Below are positions 1 to 11,500 of a stretch of 64,000 nucleotides of DNA, one piece after another. Each line of letters starts with the position of its first letter. Position 1 is the first letter of the stretch. Under the pieces are notes generated by a model, which saw nothing but the letters and a program-made list of their open reading frames with translations, had not been told where the DNA came from and did no database searches. This DNA comes from Tetracladium setigerum (taxonomy: Eukaryota > Ascomycota > Leotiomycetes > Helotiales), in contig PZJY01000008.1 in the NCBI GenBank assembly GCA_031472005.1, forward strand, positions 1,674,001-1,738,000, given 5' to 3'. A program made the translations under genes and the position numbers.

Positions 1-666
1 GCGTATCTTTGAAAGTCGTTGTGGGGAGGAGGGGAAGCACCATTCAACATATATGAAGAGATCTTCTTCGTTACATTTCCTTGTTGGCGGCCCGATCATC
101 TCCAGATGGCCTACCGATCCAATAAAATCCTTCGTTTGGAACGTGGTCTCTCAAAATGGATACGACGTACGCCGCCAGGAAAATAGAAGTCAGAATATAC
201 AATATTCCAAGCCTCTCAGCGTTGCTTCAGAGCTTTCTTGGTACCAATTAAACTGGGGCTTCAGCAACCTACACAGCCTAAAGCTGTCTTGGCGTGAGTT
301 CTCGAATCACCGAGTACACAGGTCAGGTGGTCGAGCACTTCTTGGGTTGTTTGGGAGATTGAATGTCATGAATGATTGAGTTCTTATGATCAAGATTTTT
401 GCAACGTCCCCTGGTTTTGAGGTGTGAATTTTGTTGTTGCGCGTGCTTCAAGTCGGGTTGTTTCTTCTGCTGTTTGCGAGTCTCTTGTCTGTTCGCTTAG
501 TTTGTCACTAGGTACTTCTCGCAAGTGACGAAAAGGGGGGAAATAAAGATAGTTATCATCACTTCTAAAGATTTTCATGTAGATGGTATATTTACTCCCT
601 GTTCCGTTCAATAAACTACATAAGTGGGATATTGCAGCAAGAAGTGGATTTCCTCGCTAGCGTTGG
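1..666. other. Intergenic, left edge of window
   Basis: No reading frame here shows a recognisable domain or a convincing exon structure. Open frames on both strands are short and look like chance. The stretch is the upstream flank of the hydrolase gene that starts at 667 and may hold its promoter. Confidence 0.5.
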
Positions 667-1711
667 ATGGAAAGCTTGTCTTCATCACTACCTCCAGACC
701 AACCTCATAATTTGTATCTCCGTATACTGAAACTCAAAACCAGCACATTTTCAGTCACCTTTTCACCAAGTCCAGCTCTGTTGCCAAATACCCCTGTGAA
801 AACGGTGATGCTCGTCATGCAACTCTCGCAAATCAAAGCAGAGCCATACAATTGGCCTCATGATGGCCTCTCGGATCTGGAAGCAACTGCTTTGGTGATT
901 ATTGACATGCAAAAAGACTGTGAGTTTGATGTCAATTAATACTATATATTATAAGTACATACACGGCATACTAGATGTCAGCCTAGTTCGAAACCTTCTC
1001 ATGCCAATGACTCCCAACTCTCCTCTTCTCTTTTCTACTGAGACTTACCTCTCAAGTCATCCATCCCATATCCCACAGAGCTGACAATCCTACCTACTCA
1101 AAGTCTGTTCCGAAGGCGGCTACCTCTCTCATCAAGGCTACGACCTCAAACCTATCAACCTCATAATCCCCCGCATCCAACTTCTCCTCGCCGCCTTCCG
1201 CGCACTCTCCCTCCCCATCTACCACACCCGAGAAGGCCACCGAGCAGACCTCTCCACCCTCTCCTCGCGTGAACTATTCCGCAGCCGCAACAACCCCTCC
1301 CACATCGGTATCGGCGACCTTGGTCCCCTCGGACGACTTCTCATCCGTGGTGAAATCGGCCACGATATCATCGATGAATTGTACCCCCTCCCTGGTGAAC
1401 CAATCATCGATAAACCCGGTAAAGGTGCCTTTCAAAATACGGATTTTGCCCTGTTGTTGAGGTTGAGAGGTGTGAAGAGGTTGGTGATTTGTGGCGTGAC
1501 GACGGATGTTTGTGTGGGGACTACGATGAGGGAGGGGAATGATGCGGGGTGGGAGTGTTTGTTGGTCGAGGATGCTTGTGCGGCTAGTGAAGAGGGTTTG
1601 CATCATGGAGCTGTGGAGAGTGTGAAAGGGGAGGGTGGGATTTTCGGAGCCGTCGCGAGGACGGAAGATGTTTTGGCGGCGTTGAGTGGTAGAGGAAGTT
1701 CTGTGAAGTAG
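667..1711 (+). CDS. Isochorismatase-like cysteine hydrolase (two exons)
   Basis: Exons 667-919 and 1104-1711 join to 286 residues. The donor GTGAGT at 920 and the AG at 1102-1103 restore the family motif IIDMQKDFCSEGG exactly across the junction, which fixes the intron. The isochorismatase/biuret-amidohydrolase superfamily uses an Asp-Lys-Cys triad. Here it is visible as Asp80 (IIDMQ), Lys188 (IIDKPGKGAF) and Cys221 in GVTTDVCVGTT. Family members hydrolyse small amides or enol-ether bonds; the substrate cannot be told from sequence. The AEPYNWPHDG stretch just before the core is like fungal amidohydrolase members. Domain similarity only begins near residue 57, so the ATG at 808 is an alternative start. 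No signal peptide is evident, so a cytosolic enzyme is likely. The 184-base intron is long for this window. Confidence 0.85.
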
Positions 1712-2756
1712 AGAAAATCTTTTGTCAGTGATATAAGAAATTCTCAATTGTGGTGCAGTTGGAGATTGATGGTAGTTTGTGAAGAAGAGAGGCTTGTTGC
1801 GTCTGGAATATATCTAGTTCGAGCAAGAAGAGAAGGTCAATGCAGATATCTAAATGGTCTGTCTTCTTTCATTCTTTGAGCTTGCTGCAAAATTGGTCCG
1901 TCTTCTTTGGTACTTAGAAACCATGTGTCGTAGAGGTAATGAAAAGTAAGTATTGATTTTTGTAAAAGACAAGAGATCCTTCAGTGTAGTTAGGAAGTTT
2001 CCTCTTCTCGTAATTTCTTGATTCATTTTCTCAAAAGATAACCCCGTCCGGCTACCAATTGAACACTAATAAAGTATCAAATGGGAGATTTTGGAGATTT
2101 GAAGCAAACCAAATTCCAGTATAGTGACTTCTGAATTAAGCATCAGCTCTCTGTAGAAAGCATGTGAAATTTTGAAAATACCTACCTTTCATTCAAGTAA
2201 ATTCAACTCCGAATGGAAGCCAGATTCAAATTTGAGACTCCGAAGTGCCAAAAACCCAATCGCTAATATTAAATACAGACTGTCCTAAATCCTAAATCAA
2301 ACTACTTTGTGCCAATCATGGGGATATTCGAAATATCCCTCGTCTTTGTTTGTCGAGCTCTGAATGAACATCTCAAGCTTCCTCATCATAACACCAGAAT
2401 ATGAGCGACAAGTTACAATCTTTTTTTCTAGAGCTTGGGTTGGAAGACATGGCTCAAGGTCTAAATACCTGCAAGAAAATATGCAGGCTCTCATCATTTC
2501 CAAGTTGTTGAAATTTTCGCGCTAAAAGTCCGGAGAGTCAAGGCCGTGAACTCGCAATCTGGAGCTCTCTGTCAAACCTGTAGTCTTGGACGAACTAGGC
2601 TCAATGAAAAGGGCTGAGCTACTGTATGATGGAAGATATTTTTCGACAAGACCGAGTACGAGACCTGGAGATAAAAATATTTCTTTATTTTATGTCACCT
2701 ATCTAAGAGGCGCTGAGAAATGGCATGCCACTGGTCATCAGGCAAGACAATCTCCC
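1712..2756. other. Intergenic, 3' flanks of convergent genes
   Basis: This is the space between the 3' end of the hydrolase and the 3' end of arginyl-tRNA synthetase on the other strand. It is AT-rich in places, with short chance frames only. No RNA gene or repeat was recognised. Confidence 0.5.
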
Positions 2757-4961
2757 TCACATTCTCTCCACAGGGCTCAACCCAAGCAGTCGCATGCCGT
2801 TGCCCAATACACCCTTGGCAGCGTCATACAACGCCATTCTAGCCTCCATCAAGTTCTGTTCACTGCCCACAATCCTCAAGTGGTCATAGGAACTACTCAA
2901 AACGTGACTCATCTTGAATAGATACGTGAGGACCGTGGTGGGTTCCTGGGTCTTGATCGTGTTGGCGACAACATCAGGATACTGAGAAAGTACACGGATG
3001 AGGTCGATGGCGTGGGGTTCGGTGAGAAGAGAGAGATCTGCTGATTCTGGGTAGGTGGATGAGAGGAGGGGTTCGGTCTTTCGGTGAATGGAGCAGAGAC
3101 GGGCGTGGGCATATTGGAGGTATGGACCCGTGTCACCCTCGAAAGCTGTCATAGTTGCAAGGTTGAAGTGGTAATTGTTAATTCTGCAAATTCTGATGAG
3201 TGCCATGCAACAAAAAAGGAAAAGAATGGAGGGAAACATACCGTTTTCCACTCATATCTTGGACCATCACAGAGCTGATACCCAGAAGATCTGCTGTAGC
3301 TTCAGGATCTACGACTTGTTCATATTTGGACTGATTCTTCTTCATCACTTCGTGCATATGATCTCCTACATCGCGCAAGATGTCATCCAAGAACTTCACA
3401 GTTCCCTTTCGGGTACTCATGCCCAGAACCATACCAAAGTTGATGTGCTGCACTTTCTTGGCTAGCTCCGTAAAGCCCATCAGCTCGACAATTTTGAAGA
3501 GCTGTTTGAGATGCAAGTCCTGTTGGGAGGCGACCACATAGATCATTTGGTCAAAGTTATATTTTTCCTCTCGTTGACGCATTTCAGTGATGTCACGGGT
3601 GAGATATAGAGCTGTGCCATCTTTCTTCCTGATGATAGGCTTTTCGAGAGCTTTTCCAATCTTGCCTGGAACGAGGGTGGAGAAGTCCACGAGAACAGCT
3701 CCATCCGATTCAGACGAGACGCCCTTGTCTGCCATGATCTTGGCGGAAATGTCCATTTTGTCCTGTGGGACTTGTGATTCACCCGAATAGTCGTCAAAAT
3801 GGATATTCAATCGGGCGTACGTAGCCTTGTAACGCTTGATGCTCAAATCTCGGAACTTCTTCCATTGAGCGAGACCCTTTTCGTCGTTGTCGCACATGGC
3901 TTTGAAATAACGACGAGCCTGTTCGTCTAGGCCATTCAATTTTATTTCAGAGGCATCCTGTCCGGCTGCTTCGAGTTCTGTAGCTTTATCCTTCTCCGCT
4001 TTGAGGTCAACGTTAATTTTGACGTAGATTTCGTAAAGATGGTTGATGGGGTCTTTTTCAAGCGCTTCCTCATTACCATATTTCTCGTAACCCAAAGCCA
4101 AAAGACCGTATTGTTTGCCCCAATCGCCAAGGTAGTTTATGCGAACCACATCCCAGCCGGCTCCCTCATAAAGATTTGCCAGGAAACCACCAATGATTGT
4201 ACTTCGAAGATGACCGGCATGGAAAGGCTTTGCGATATTGGGAGAGGAGAATTCGACAATCATTCGCTTCTTGCCCTTGGAGGGGTCCTCGGGGTCCTTG
4301 AGCCCAAGGTTGGGGTTTTGGCCAAACTTTTTGTCTGCAGAGAGGATGGAGGGAATGAGAAGTTGGGCGAGTTTGTCGGCTTTGAAGAAGAATTGGACGA
4401 ATGTCCCGGTGATGGTGGGTTTGTGTACGAGAGGGGATTCGGGGAACTGACAGCTCAGTAATTAGCTTATGCCACAGCAAAGGGAAGATTCCGTATTACA
4501 TTTGCAACCCATTCCTCCGCCAGCGCAATAAGTTCGGGCCCCTTCTTGCCCTTAATTCGCAATGCCGGTACTGGCAGAACCATGTCCCCCTTCTCGAGTG
4601 TTTGGGTCCATTGTAGTGCTGGGTAGAGGATGGCGGCGTCCACACCCGTTATCTTGGTCAAAATCTCTGTGAGATGAGCCCGGTAAACATCTGTGGGGTT
4701 GTATTCGGGATAGCAGCCGGGGTATTTTTGCAGCGGCTGTTCAAGATTCATCGACTTGAGTTTCGCCGTTAGCGCCGCCATGGTGATGAGCGGGCGGGAG
4801 TGTAAACGGTTTGGGGAGGCGAAAGAAAGCGAATTGAAGTGTCCTGGGCGGGGAGTGTTTGTGTGAATTAAACGACGTGATATTCGTGAAAAGGAAGTGA
4901 ATGTTATCTTCATAAGTAGAGAGCGTGGTGGGGTGGATCGTGTTGGTGAGTCAAGAGGCAA
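2757..4961 (-). CDS. Arginyl-tRNA synthetase, likely dual-targeted
   Basis: Class Ia aminoacyl-tRNA synthetase that charges tRNA-Arg. Exons 4961-4500, 4446-3242 and 3183-2757 give 697 residues. Introns of 53 and 58 bases rejoin VAN/FPESP and GKR/INNY in frame. The HIGH-type motif is HAGH (residues 230-233) and the KMSKS-type motif is MSTRKG (497-502). FEGDTGPYLQYAHARL marks the start of the C-terminal anticodon-binding (DALR) domain, and the protein ends in the usual short RM-type tail. The first 60 residues are rich in Arg, Ser and Thr with almost no acids (MKITFTSFSRISRRLIHTN from Met17), like a mitochondrial leader. A second in-frame ATG at 4781 (Met61, MAALTAKL) would give a cytosolic form of 637 residues. 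One gene serving both compartments is inference. Met17 at 4913 is an alternative first start. Confidence 0.93.
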
Positions 4962-5482
4962 TAGTAATTGGGTTGAAATTTTGGCAGTTCGGCTTCAGCC
5001 TTGCGAGTCATGTGACCAGGCTCCAATCCCAAACCTTCAATCAACCTCGTCCATCCTCCTCCCTGTGTATTCAAGGTCAAGCTACCTACGTGCCACGGCA
5101 ACAATGTTGAACCGAAGACGAACACTTTGATAGAGAGGTTCCACGCCACCTTGGCATCATCTACGCTTTAATGCAGGCAGATCTTCCGGGGGTTGTGCTG
5201 AAAACGATGCCCTCTGTTACGCCTTCAAAAATTACATCGGTTACGACAGCTTTGGAAAGTAACACTATGAAGCACTCTTTGCGAGACATGTATTACCCTA
5301 TTTGCGACTCGGACACTAGGCAACAGCTTGTAACTTGTCCAAGTCGTCATGTTCTTGCTCAAACTTCGACAATTCCACAAGTACCCGGGAGCTCGTTGAA
5401 AATGCGCGAAGGAATCCAATGTCCAACATATCCATCCTAAAATGGCGAGTCCTAGATTCCAATTGCATATATATTTCCCTCT
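4962..5482. other. Intergenic between ArgRS and velvet gene
   Basis: Contains the 5' flank of arginyl-tRNA synthetase and the 3' flank of the velvet gene, both on the minus strand. Nothing else could be supported. Confidence 0.5.
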
Positions 5483-6029
5483 TTAAGAACCAGGAGACGG
5501 GACGTATTGTCCATCATCTTTCAAGACGCGAAGGAAGGCCTTCTCATGTCCATCTTAATATGTCAGAAAGAGTTTTCGGAGGACACTGCTATCACTTACG
5601 AGGACCTGTTGGGGTTGGTGCCCTCTCATCAACCACAATTAACCGGCTGTCGACTTCTTCACAGACTACCGCTTCTCCTTGCGGCGAAGACTCCGCCGAG
5701 TAGTCCATATGCATTAGACTAATGCGGATCTTATATCGACCAGGCTCATCGATCTTGAGATCTGGGAAGTAAAAGTACGCTCTATCAAGCCACTGAACCG
5801 CGCCAGAGGTTGAGCGATTCTCAGGGAGCGGGTGTGCAGAGTCTGCGATCCTTCCACTGAGCTTGTTATACACAACTTCGCCGGATGATCGAATAAGCGT
5901 AGCCACGGCCCATTTTTGAGAGAGTTCTTCGAACACACTAGTCTCAGAGCTGAGCCTGGCGGCGATTGGTGGGTAGAGAGTCGTTCCTGGGCGGATTCGC
6001 GAGGGAGGTTGAACTGCAAGTCTCAACAT
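5483..6029 (-). CDS. Minimal velvet-domain regulator (VelC-like)
   Basis: Exons 6029-5600 and 5553-5483 give 166 residues. The donor GTAAGT and a 46-base intron restore the conserved velvet C-terminus, with KAFLRVLKDDGQYVPSP after the splice. Velvet proteins are fungal transcription factors with an NF-kappaB-like fold that control development and secondary metabolism. Seen in order: QPPSRIRPG, LYPPIAARLSSE, WAVATL, SGEVV, GRIADSAHPLPE, YFYFPDL, EPGRYKIRISLM and VDSRLIVV. The pattern of the second half is closest to what I know of VelC, but the subtype is tentative. The protein is almost only the velvet fold. The long low-complexity extensions of many family members are absent, unless upstream exons were missed. 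The frame stays open upstream of the ATG without recognisable domain sequence, and the ATG sits right at the domain start. No frame break was seen. Confidence 0.78.
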
Positions 6030-6943
6030 TTTGGCGATGAATGTTCTTTTTGGCGATCTAAAAATCGCGCTACGATGGGTTTTATTGGATTCGGGCCACT
6101 TGGGCAGCAGTGTTTGGAATCCTACCGACCTGTAGAAGATGGATCAGATATTTTGACTCCCGAAGACTATAATATCATTTCTGATTCGACTTGGACTGGG
6201 GCTTACCATGTAGAGCACAAGAATGGGCTTGTCTGTTGTTTGATTGTCTTGCTTGCGGTGAAAGTATCAGAAGCAAATCTCAATTACTTCAAATTGAAGA
6301 TTGGACTACATGGAGGAGACTCTCTTTCCTCTTATACTCTGCAAAAGAACTGATCGAGCCATAGATTTTTCTACTTTCTCCATTGGATTTTACGAGATCG
6401 GAGAATCACAACAGGAAAACGAAGCATCAAGTCTGTCTCTTGCGAATCCTGTGAAACATGAGAGAATCTTCCTAAACTCGATCTGACCATTTATGCCCAG
6501 CTACCGTCTATTGAGATACAGCTGGCTTGCAGAGGTGCTCGCAATGAGGCGAAGATACTTGCTCGCTATGCACCAAAAGAATGGTTGGTGTGCAGGAGTC
6601 TCCCGAACGGAGCTGAAAAGGTCCGAAGAAGGCATTATGGAAACTTCAACCGCCTTCAAAGATGCAGGTCATGTCGATCACTCAAGGTGTATTCGTGGTA
6701 GGGAGGGAGAAGATTACAAACGCCACATTTCAATAGGAGATCCTGAGATGGGACCTCTATAAGCTGGTGGACCAATATTGCTGTGGATGTAGGACTACTT
6801 GGTATAGTACAAGACCAACCGGAAGAGACAAAAAAGAAAACAAAAGAAACAAAAGAAGCAAAATGTAAGAGATGGCAGGGGGATGGTGAAATGGAGCGAT
6901 GCGGACGAGACGCCTTCCCGGATTATCATACTGAGATAATCTG

Positions 6944-7165
6944 TTGGACGGGGCGGCACCCCACCATTTGTACCCTGGTATCCGTGGCGGAATTGGCACC
7001 TCACAGGCTCACATCCACCAGCCCGGTTCCGACCCCTACTATGACGGCAGCAGCATGCCAAGGCTTTCCAGTATCGAAGATCTTTCCGTTCTCTCGCTGC
7101 ACCCAGCAGCCAGGCAACAAAGTGAAGCTCGGTGGCCTCGCCTATTTTTACTTATTCTCCTTCAG
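6944..7165 (+). CDS. Possible exon of an unidentified gene
   Basis: A plus-strand frame starting near TTG 6944 reads with natural protein composition, including PHHLYPGIRGGIGTSQ, SDPYYDGSSMPRLSS and IEDLSVLSLHP. It then runs into hydrophobic, less natural sequence near 7150. There is no ATG at the front, so it would have to be an internal exon, and I could not find partner exons with confidence. No domain is recognised. It may also be chance. Confidence 0.22.
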
Positions 7166-8381
7166 GGAAGTTATGTCTATGTCAAAGCTTGGATTCCTTT
7201 TCCCCAACGGCGCCTAAATCTGCAAGAGAGACCGCTATTTGCGGTCCTTCTTGGCTTTACTCCCCACGATTCCAACAACCTCATGTATCACAGTCACGGC
7301 GGTCCGGCATGGAGCGCGCTGCTGCTATAAATTCTTGGTACATCCGAAATTTCGCTGGAGGCTGAGCTTGGGCAACCTACAATGCAATTATTGGTAGAAA
7401 GACGTACACTCCGATCGGCTGGATGCAAGATCTCAAGGAGGCGCCCTCTCGAATCTTGGAGGCCTTCTGTCGTGCATCCATCTCAGACAAAATGGCCCGG
7501 CTCTTGTAGAAAGGGGTCGTGAGGCGTGTGGGTCATTCACAACTTCCAACATTAAACAAAGAATTACTATACTTCGCGCATTGCAAAATCAATGACCCGG
7601 TTTGCCGTAGCCCATCGTGGTAGTACAGTTTTCTCGACCAGAAATCCTAGCAAACGTTTTGGGAGGAGACTGTGTGATATTGATCATAGCCGAAAAGCTG
7701 GATGTACTACTAAGTCTGAACAGCTTCAACATTAATGTCATCTGAATTCCAATACTTTGCGCTAATAATTATTATCACTTGAGATTGAAGGTCTTTAGGA
7801 TTTTTCAGTTCTCTTTTTCCATCCCTTCCGCTCGAAAAGTCGCTAGAGAACATGCTTATTTCACGATTACGATGCCAGATACAGCAGATTGCTCGCCAGA
7901 ACCGACGGGCTGCTCTCTTTCCTCGTTTCTCTTGATGATTTTCCTCTTTTAGTTTGAAGTGGAAGCTACGCTTCGTTCGCCCAGGCCTCGGACACCCCTT
8001 CCTCCGTTGAATTTGTCAAGCATCCAATATGCAGTGCCAACCACGAATCCTCCGAGTTTTTGATGAACTCGACACCATCCGCCATCCTTTTGTGCGACCC
8101 TATCTAGGTATTCATCATCTCCTTTCTTCTTACCACGAACCTATCAACATTCTCATTCGATTTCCTACCGTGCACCCACCTTTCCCTCACAGGTGTGTCC
8201 AAACCAGCCCCATCCATTTATTACATACCACAATCAAGCCCAAAAGCTCATTACATGAGAATTGAACCGGAAGCGATACATCAACGTAAGTGATGCCGCC
8301 AGAACAATGAATATTTACTTACTGAAGGTAAAGACTGTGGACAAGCTGCCTCCTCTATTCCGGCATGTCTCCTTTCCCACA

Positions 8382-8573
8382 ATGGCTCTGATCATCGGTC
8401 AAAATCTCCTCCTAGTCATTCTATTTTCCGCACTCGGGTGTTGCATTGCCATAACGACAGCATACATGGTGCTAGTTCGTATTCGCAAGCGTCCGATATC
8501 AGGAAAGCAGACTACGCTGAAAGACGACGTGCACCCTTTTGCATGGAGAACACATCTACCGACAGAGGAGTGA
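8382..8573 (+). CDS. Possible small single-pass membrane protein
   Basis: An ATG at 8382 opens 63 codons. The first 30 or so residues contain one strong hydrophobic segment (LLLVILFSALGCCIAITTAYM), followed by a basic stretch (VRIRKRP) and a short polar tail. That is the profile of a small type I/III membrane protein. No family is recognised, and an upstream in-frame extension to 8262 is possible. Chance cannot be ruled out. Confidence 0.2.
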   Translation: MALIIGQNLLLVILFSALGCCIAITTAYMVLVRIRKRPISGKQTTLKDDVHPFAWRTHLPTEE

Positions 8574-11500
8574 CCTGGAGGCTTTTTGATGGATGTGATT
8601 GGAGGAGTACGTCGTTATACTATAGTGAAGAGAGAAGGGATCATGACATATCCCGAACGTACGTTTGTGGGCTGACGGGAGAGCGCTCCACCTACATCTC
8701 TGAAACGGGGATGAATAGAATCTTAATTCAGCAAGCCAAACTCCACGGACCTACCCACGTCGAGAAACAAATTACGGAGTCACTACTGGGTGCGAGTCTT
8801 TCAGCCTACTATCTTTGCTGCAGACCTTCCTATGCTGATTATTCGCTCTCTTGAGGGGAGTTTAGAGATGCCCTTCAAGCTTGAGAGTAAGACAGGACAA
8901 TGCAATACGAGGCTGAAGCTTCTTGGTTAACGTAAACTTGTGTATTTCTTGTCAATTATTCTTCAATCAAGGCGTCACTCTGAAGATGAAGGTGGCCTGT
9001 CACTAGTCAATGACATGGTCCCAGCATGCTGCACACAAAGTCTTGACGTGTCAATATGTAACTCACAACAGCCCTATAACCAATTCTGCTCGTAAAATTG
9101 AACTCTTTATGTCCAGTCATGTCGTGAAACATTGGAGTAATCTCTAGCTGCATGTACGAGGACAATGGGCATTGTCCGCGACTTCCCCGTGAAATCAATT
9201 TGTCCCACCCAGAAACGATTGCTTTCCAAGCGACACACTTGATTCAACAAGCCTAATCTAGACATTCAAGAAGAAGGCTTATACTCGGTACAGTGTCCCA
9301 CATCCAATGGTTGGGCACCCCTCTCAGTTCAGAATGATACGCCTTTCCGAAATTGATTGAGGACAGTTGAACCTTGCCGCACTCCTTGTTCCAACCTCGT
9401 GTTTACCAACAGATGTGCAACTGCAACGCAATTTTGCTGAACCATGAATTAAAACCACAGCTGCGTTAAAATACCATCCCTGGTTGGTCTGTATATTTAC
9501 CCATGATGGAAGAGACGTGCTGATACTGGCAGCCCGCGCAGCTCAATATAGCAGCGTGGAGAAAAAACAGCATGCAGGGACCTTTGGCACCGTACCCAGC
9601 AAAGATCTTTCTCCATCAAACTTCTTGAAGGAGCGAATATAAAATTTGTGGTCTATTGTAAGCACTGGGGCTGTAAATGGGGGACCAAGGATTATAGCGT
9701 TAGGGAGCACAGAGCTGACTGGCTTTCGCTTCCCTAACACGCCACGTATCTTTCGACCAGTAGTGACGCCAACCAAAGTACGAAATTTTTCAGCTTAATT
9801 CTGAGAGACGAAGATGGATCATATGTCAAAGCTACAGAACTCGCTGGATTAACTTCAATATGCGCAGTCATCAAATGCGCCAAGATATCGGCTAGATTTG
9901 CCCCCAGGAATCCTCGAGCTGATTTGACCTCGCTCCCCTTCTAAAGACAAAGTAGCACTTTTCGTCTCATATACTCGCAAAATTGGTCTATTATTGAGCT
10001 TCTGAGAACTTTGACAGAACCAATACTTCACATCTTCGACCATGATTTACTGCACAATGTGACAGTATTGACTGCCTGCCATCGCTTGGCACCAAGAGAT
10101 GATCTGTGACCTGTCCACCACAGCTTGGAGTTCATCTAAAATTCAAGCAGATGCATAAGCAAATTCAAAAACACAGCGGAAGAAAACATGATGGACTCGA
10201 ATACCGTGGAAAGCCTTGGATAATCCAATAGAGTGACACGGATGCGAGATATCAAGTATCAATCTGTCTCGAAATGCATGGCAACGCCCAAACATCCCGA
10301 AATCGTGGAATGCCTCGTTGCGATTGATTAATTCAACACCCAATCACTTCAATCCGAGCAGAAAATAAGCACTATTAAGGGATTTGAATCAAACCCCGGT
10401 GACAGCGGAGAGTCTTTATTTACAATATGGAATGCTAAGTACGAAAAAGAAAAATCTAAGCGCCAGACTCATAAACCCCTGCAGAAACCGAAGCGCAACA
10501 GCATTAAATGATTACTGAACAAAAAAAGAAATACGCAGGGATTACATCTTGCTCCAGCTCGTTCAGTACATTTTGTATTCTTTTCTTCGGATACAAACAC
10601 AACCGAAAACATTGGAAACTGGAAAAGGAGAACAAGCCCGCCATTTACGACAACAAACACCTGTGAAAGGTCAGTCGACCGACTTGGAGAAAAAGCTTCA
10701 TGCCCTTTTGGGTTCCGCCATCTGAGACATCCACAGAATCTTTCCAGCCCTGGTTCCAGCTCCGATTCCAGTAGCCGAACCATCATCCTTCTCTAACATC
10801 CGGAATAACAATCACCTCGAAATTAATAACATTCCCCAAAACCAAAACCTGTCTTTCCAACTGAGAAAAGGAAATGAGGTACGGCCAGAACTATACATGA
10901 CGTCCAAAAACGCCCAACAGCATCGAAGCGGCTCTTCTGGACCCTTTTCCAGCACTGTCGATCAGCACAAACATGTGCAGACCGCGTTCGTGTCGCGGGT
11001 TCGTGATACGTTCGCTACCAATTTACCAACACTCACTCGTGCGTTCTAGGCCTAGAAAAAACAAAAAAACAATCGGGATCCTGGAATACCACAGATCTCA
11101 CTGCTCGCTTCCAGGTTTTGGGCGTTACACAGTGTGGTTCTGCTCGTCAACGGCTTGGGATCGTGTTCGGTTGACCGACATATGATGTAGCTGTGCAGAG
11201 GTGAGTCCGAGTTTGTGTGACAGTTGGCTGTGGGTCTAGCCTCCAGATCGATTTGCAACTTTTGTTTTTTTCGTTTGACTTTCAAACCTTTGGATGTTTT
11301 TCTGGGATTTGTTTGGGTAGTTTGCGATGGTCGGAAGTTCTTTCTTACGTGCGTTATGCTTCTTGATTTTGATTTCTGACTGAGATTCTCGGAGGATTAT
11401 TTGGCAAGGTTTATGAATGCCGGCATGGGTTTAATGCAAGATCATTCTGCAGTAGCGTCACCTTTTATTTTGTGGGCACTTCTGGTCGCTCCTCAAAGCT

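Noticed and set aside
10143..10786. Two minus-strand frames of 66 and 105 codons in the gene-poor block
   Set aside because: Composition is not protein-like in the longer one, and no exons can be chained to them.
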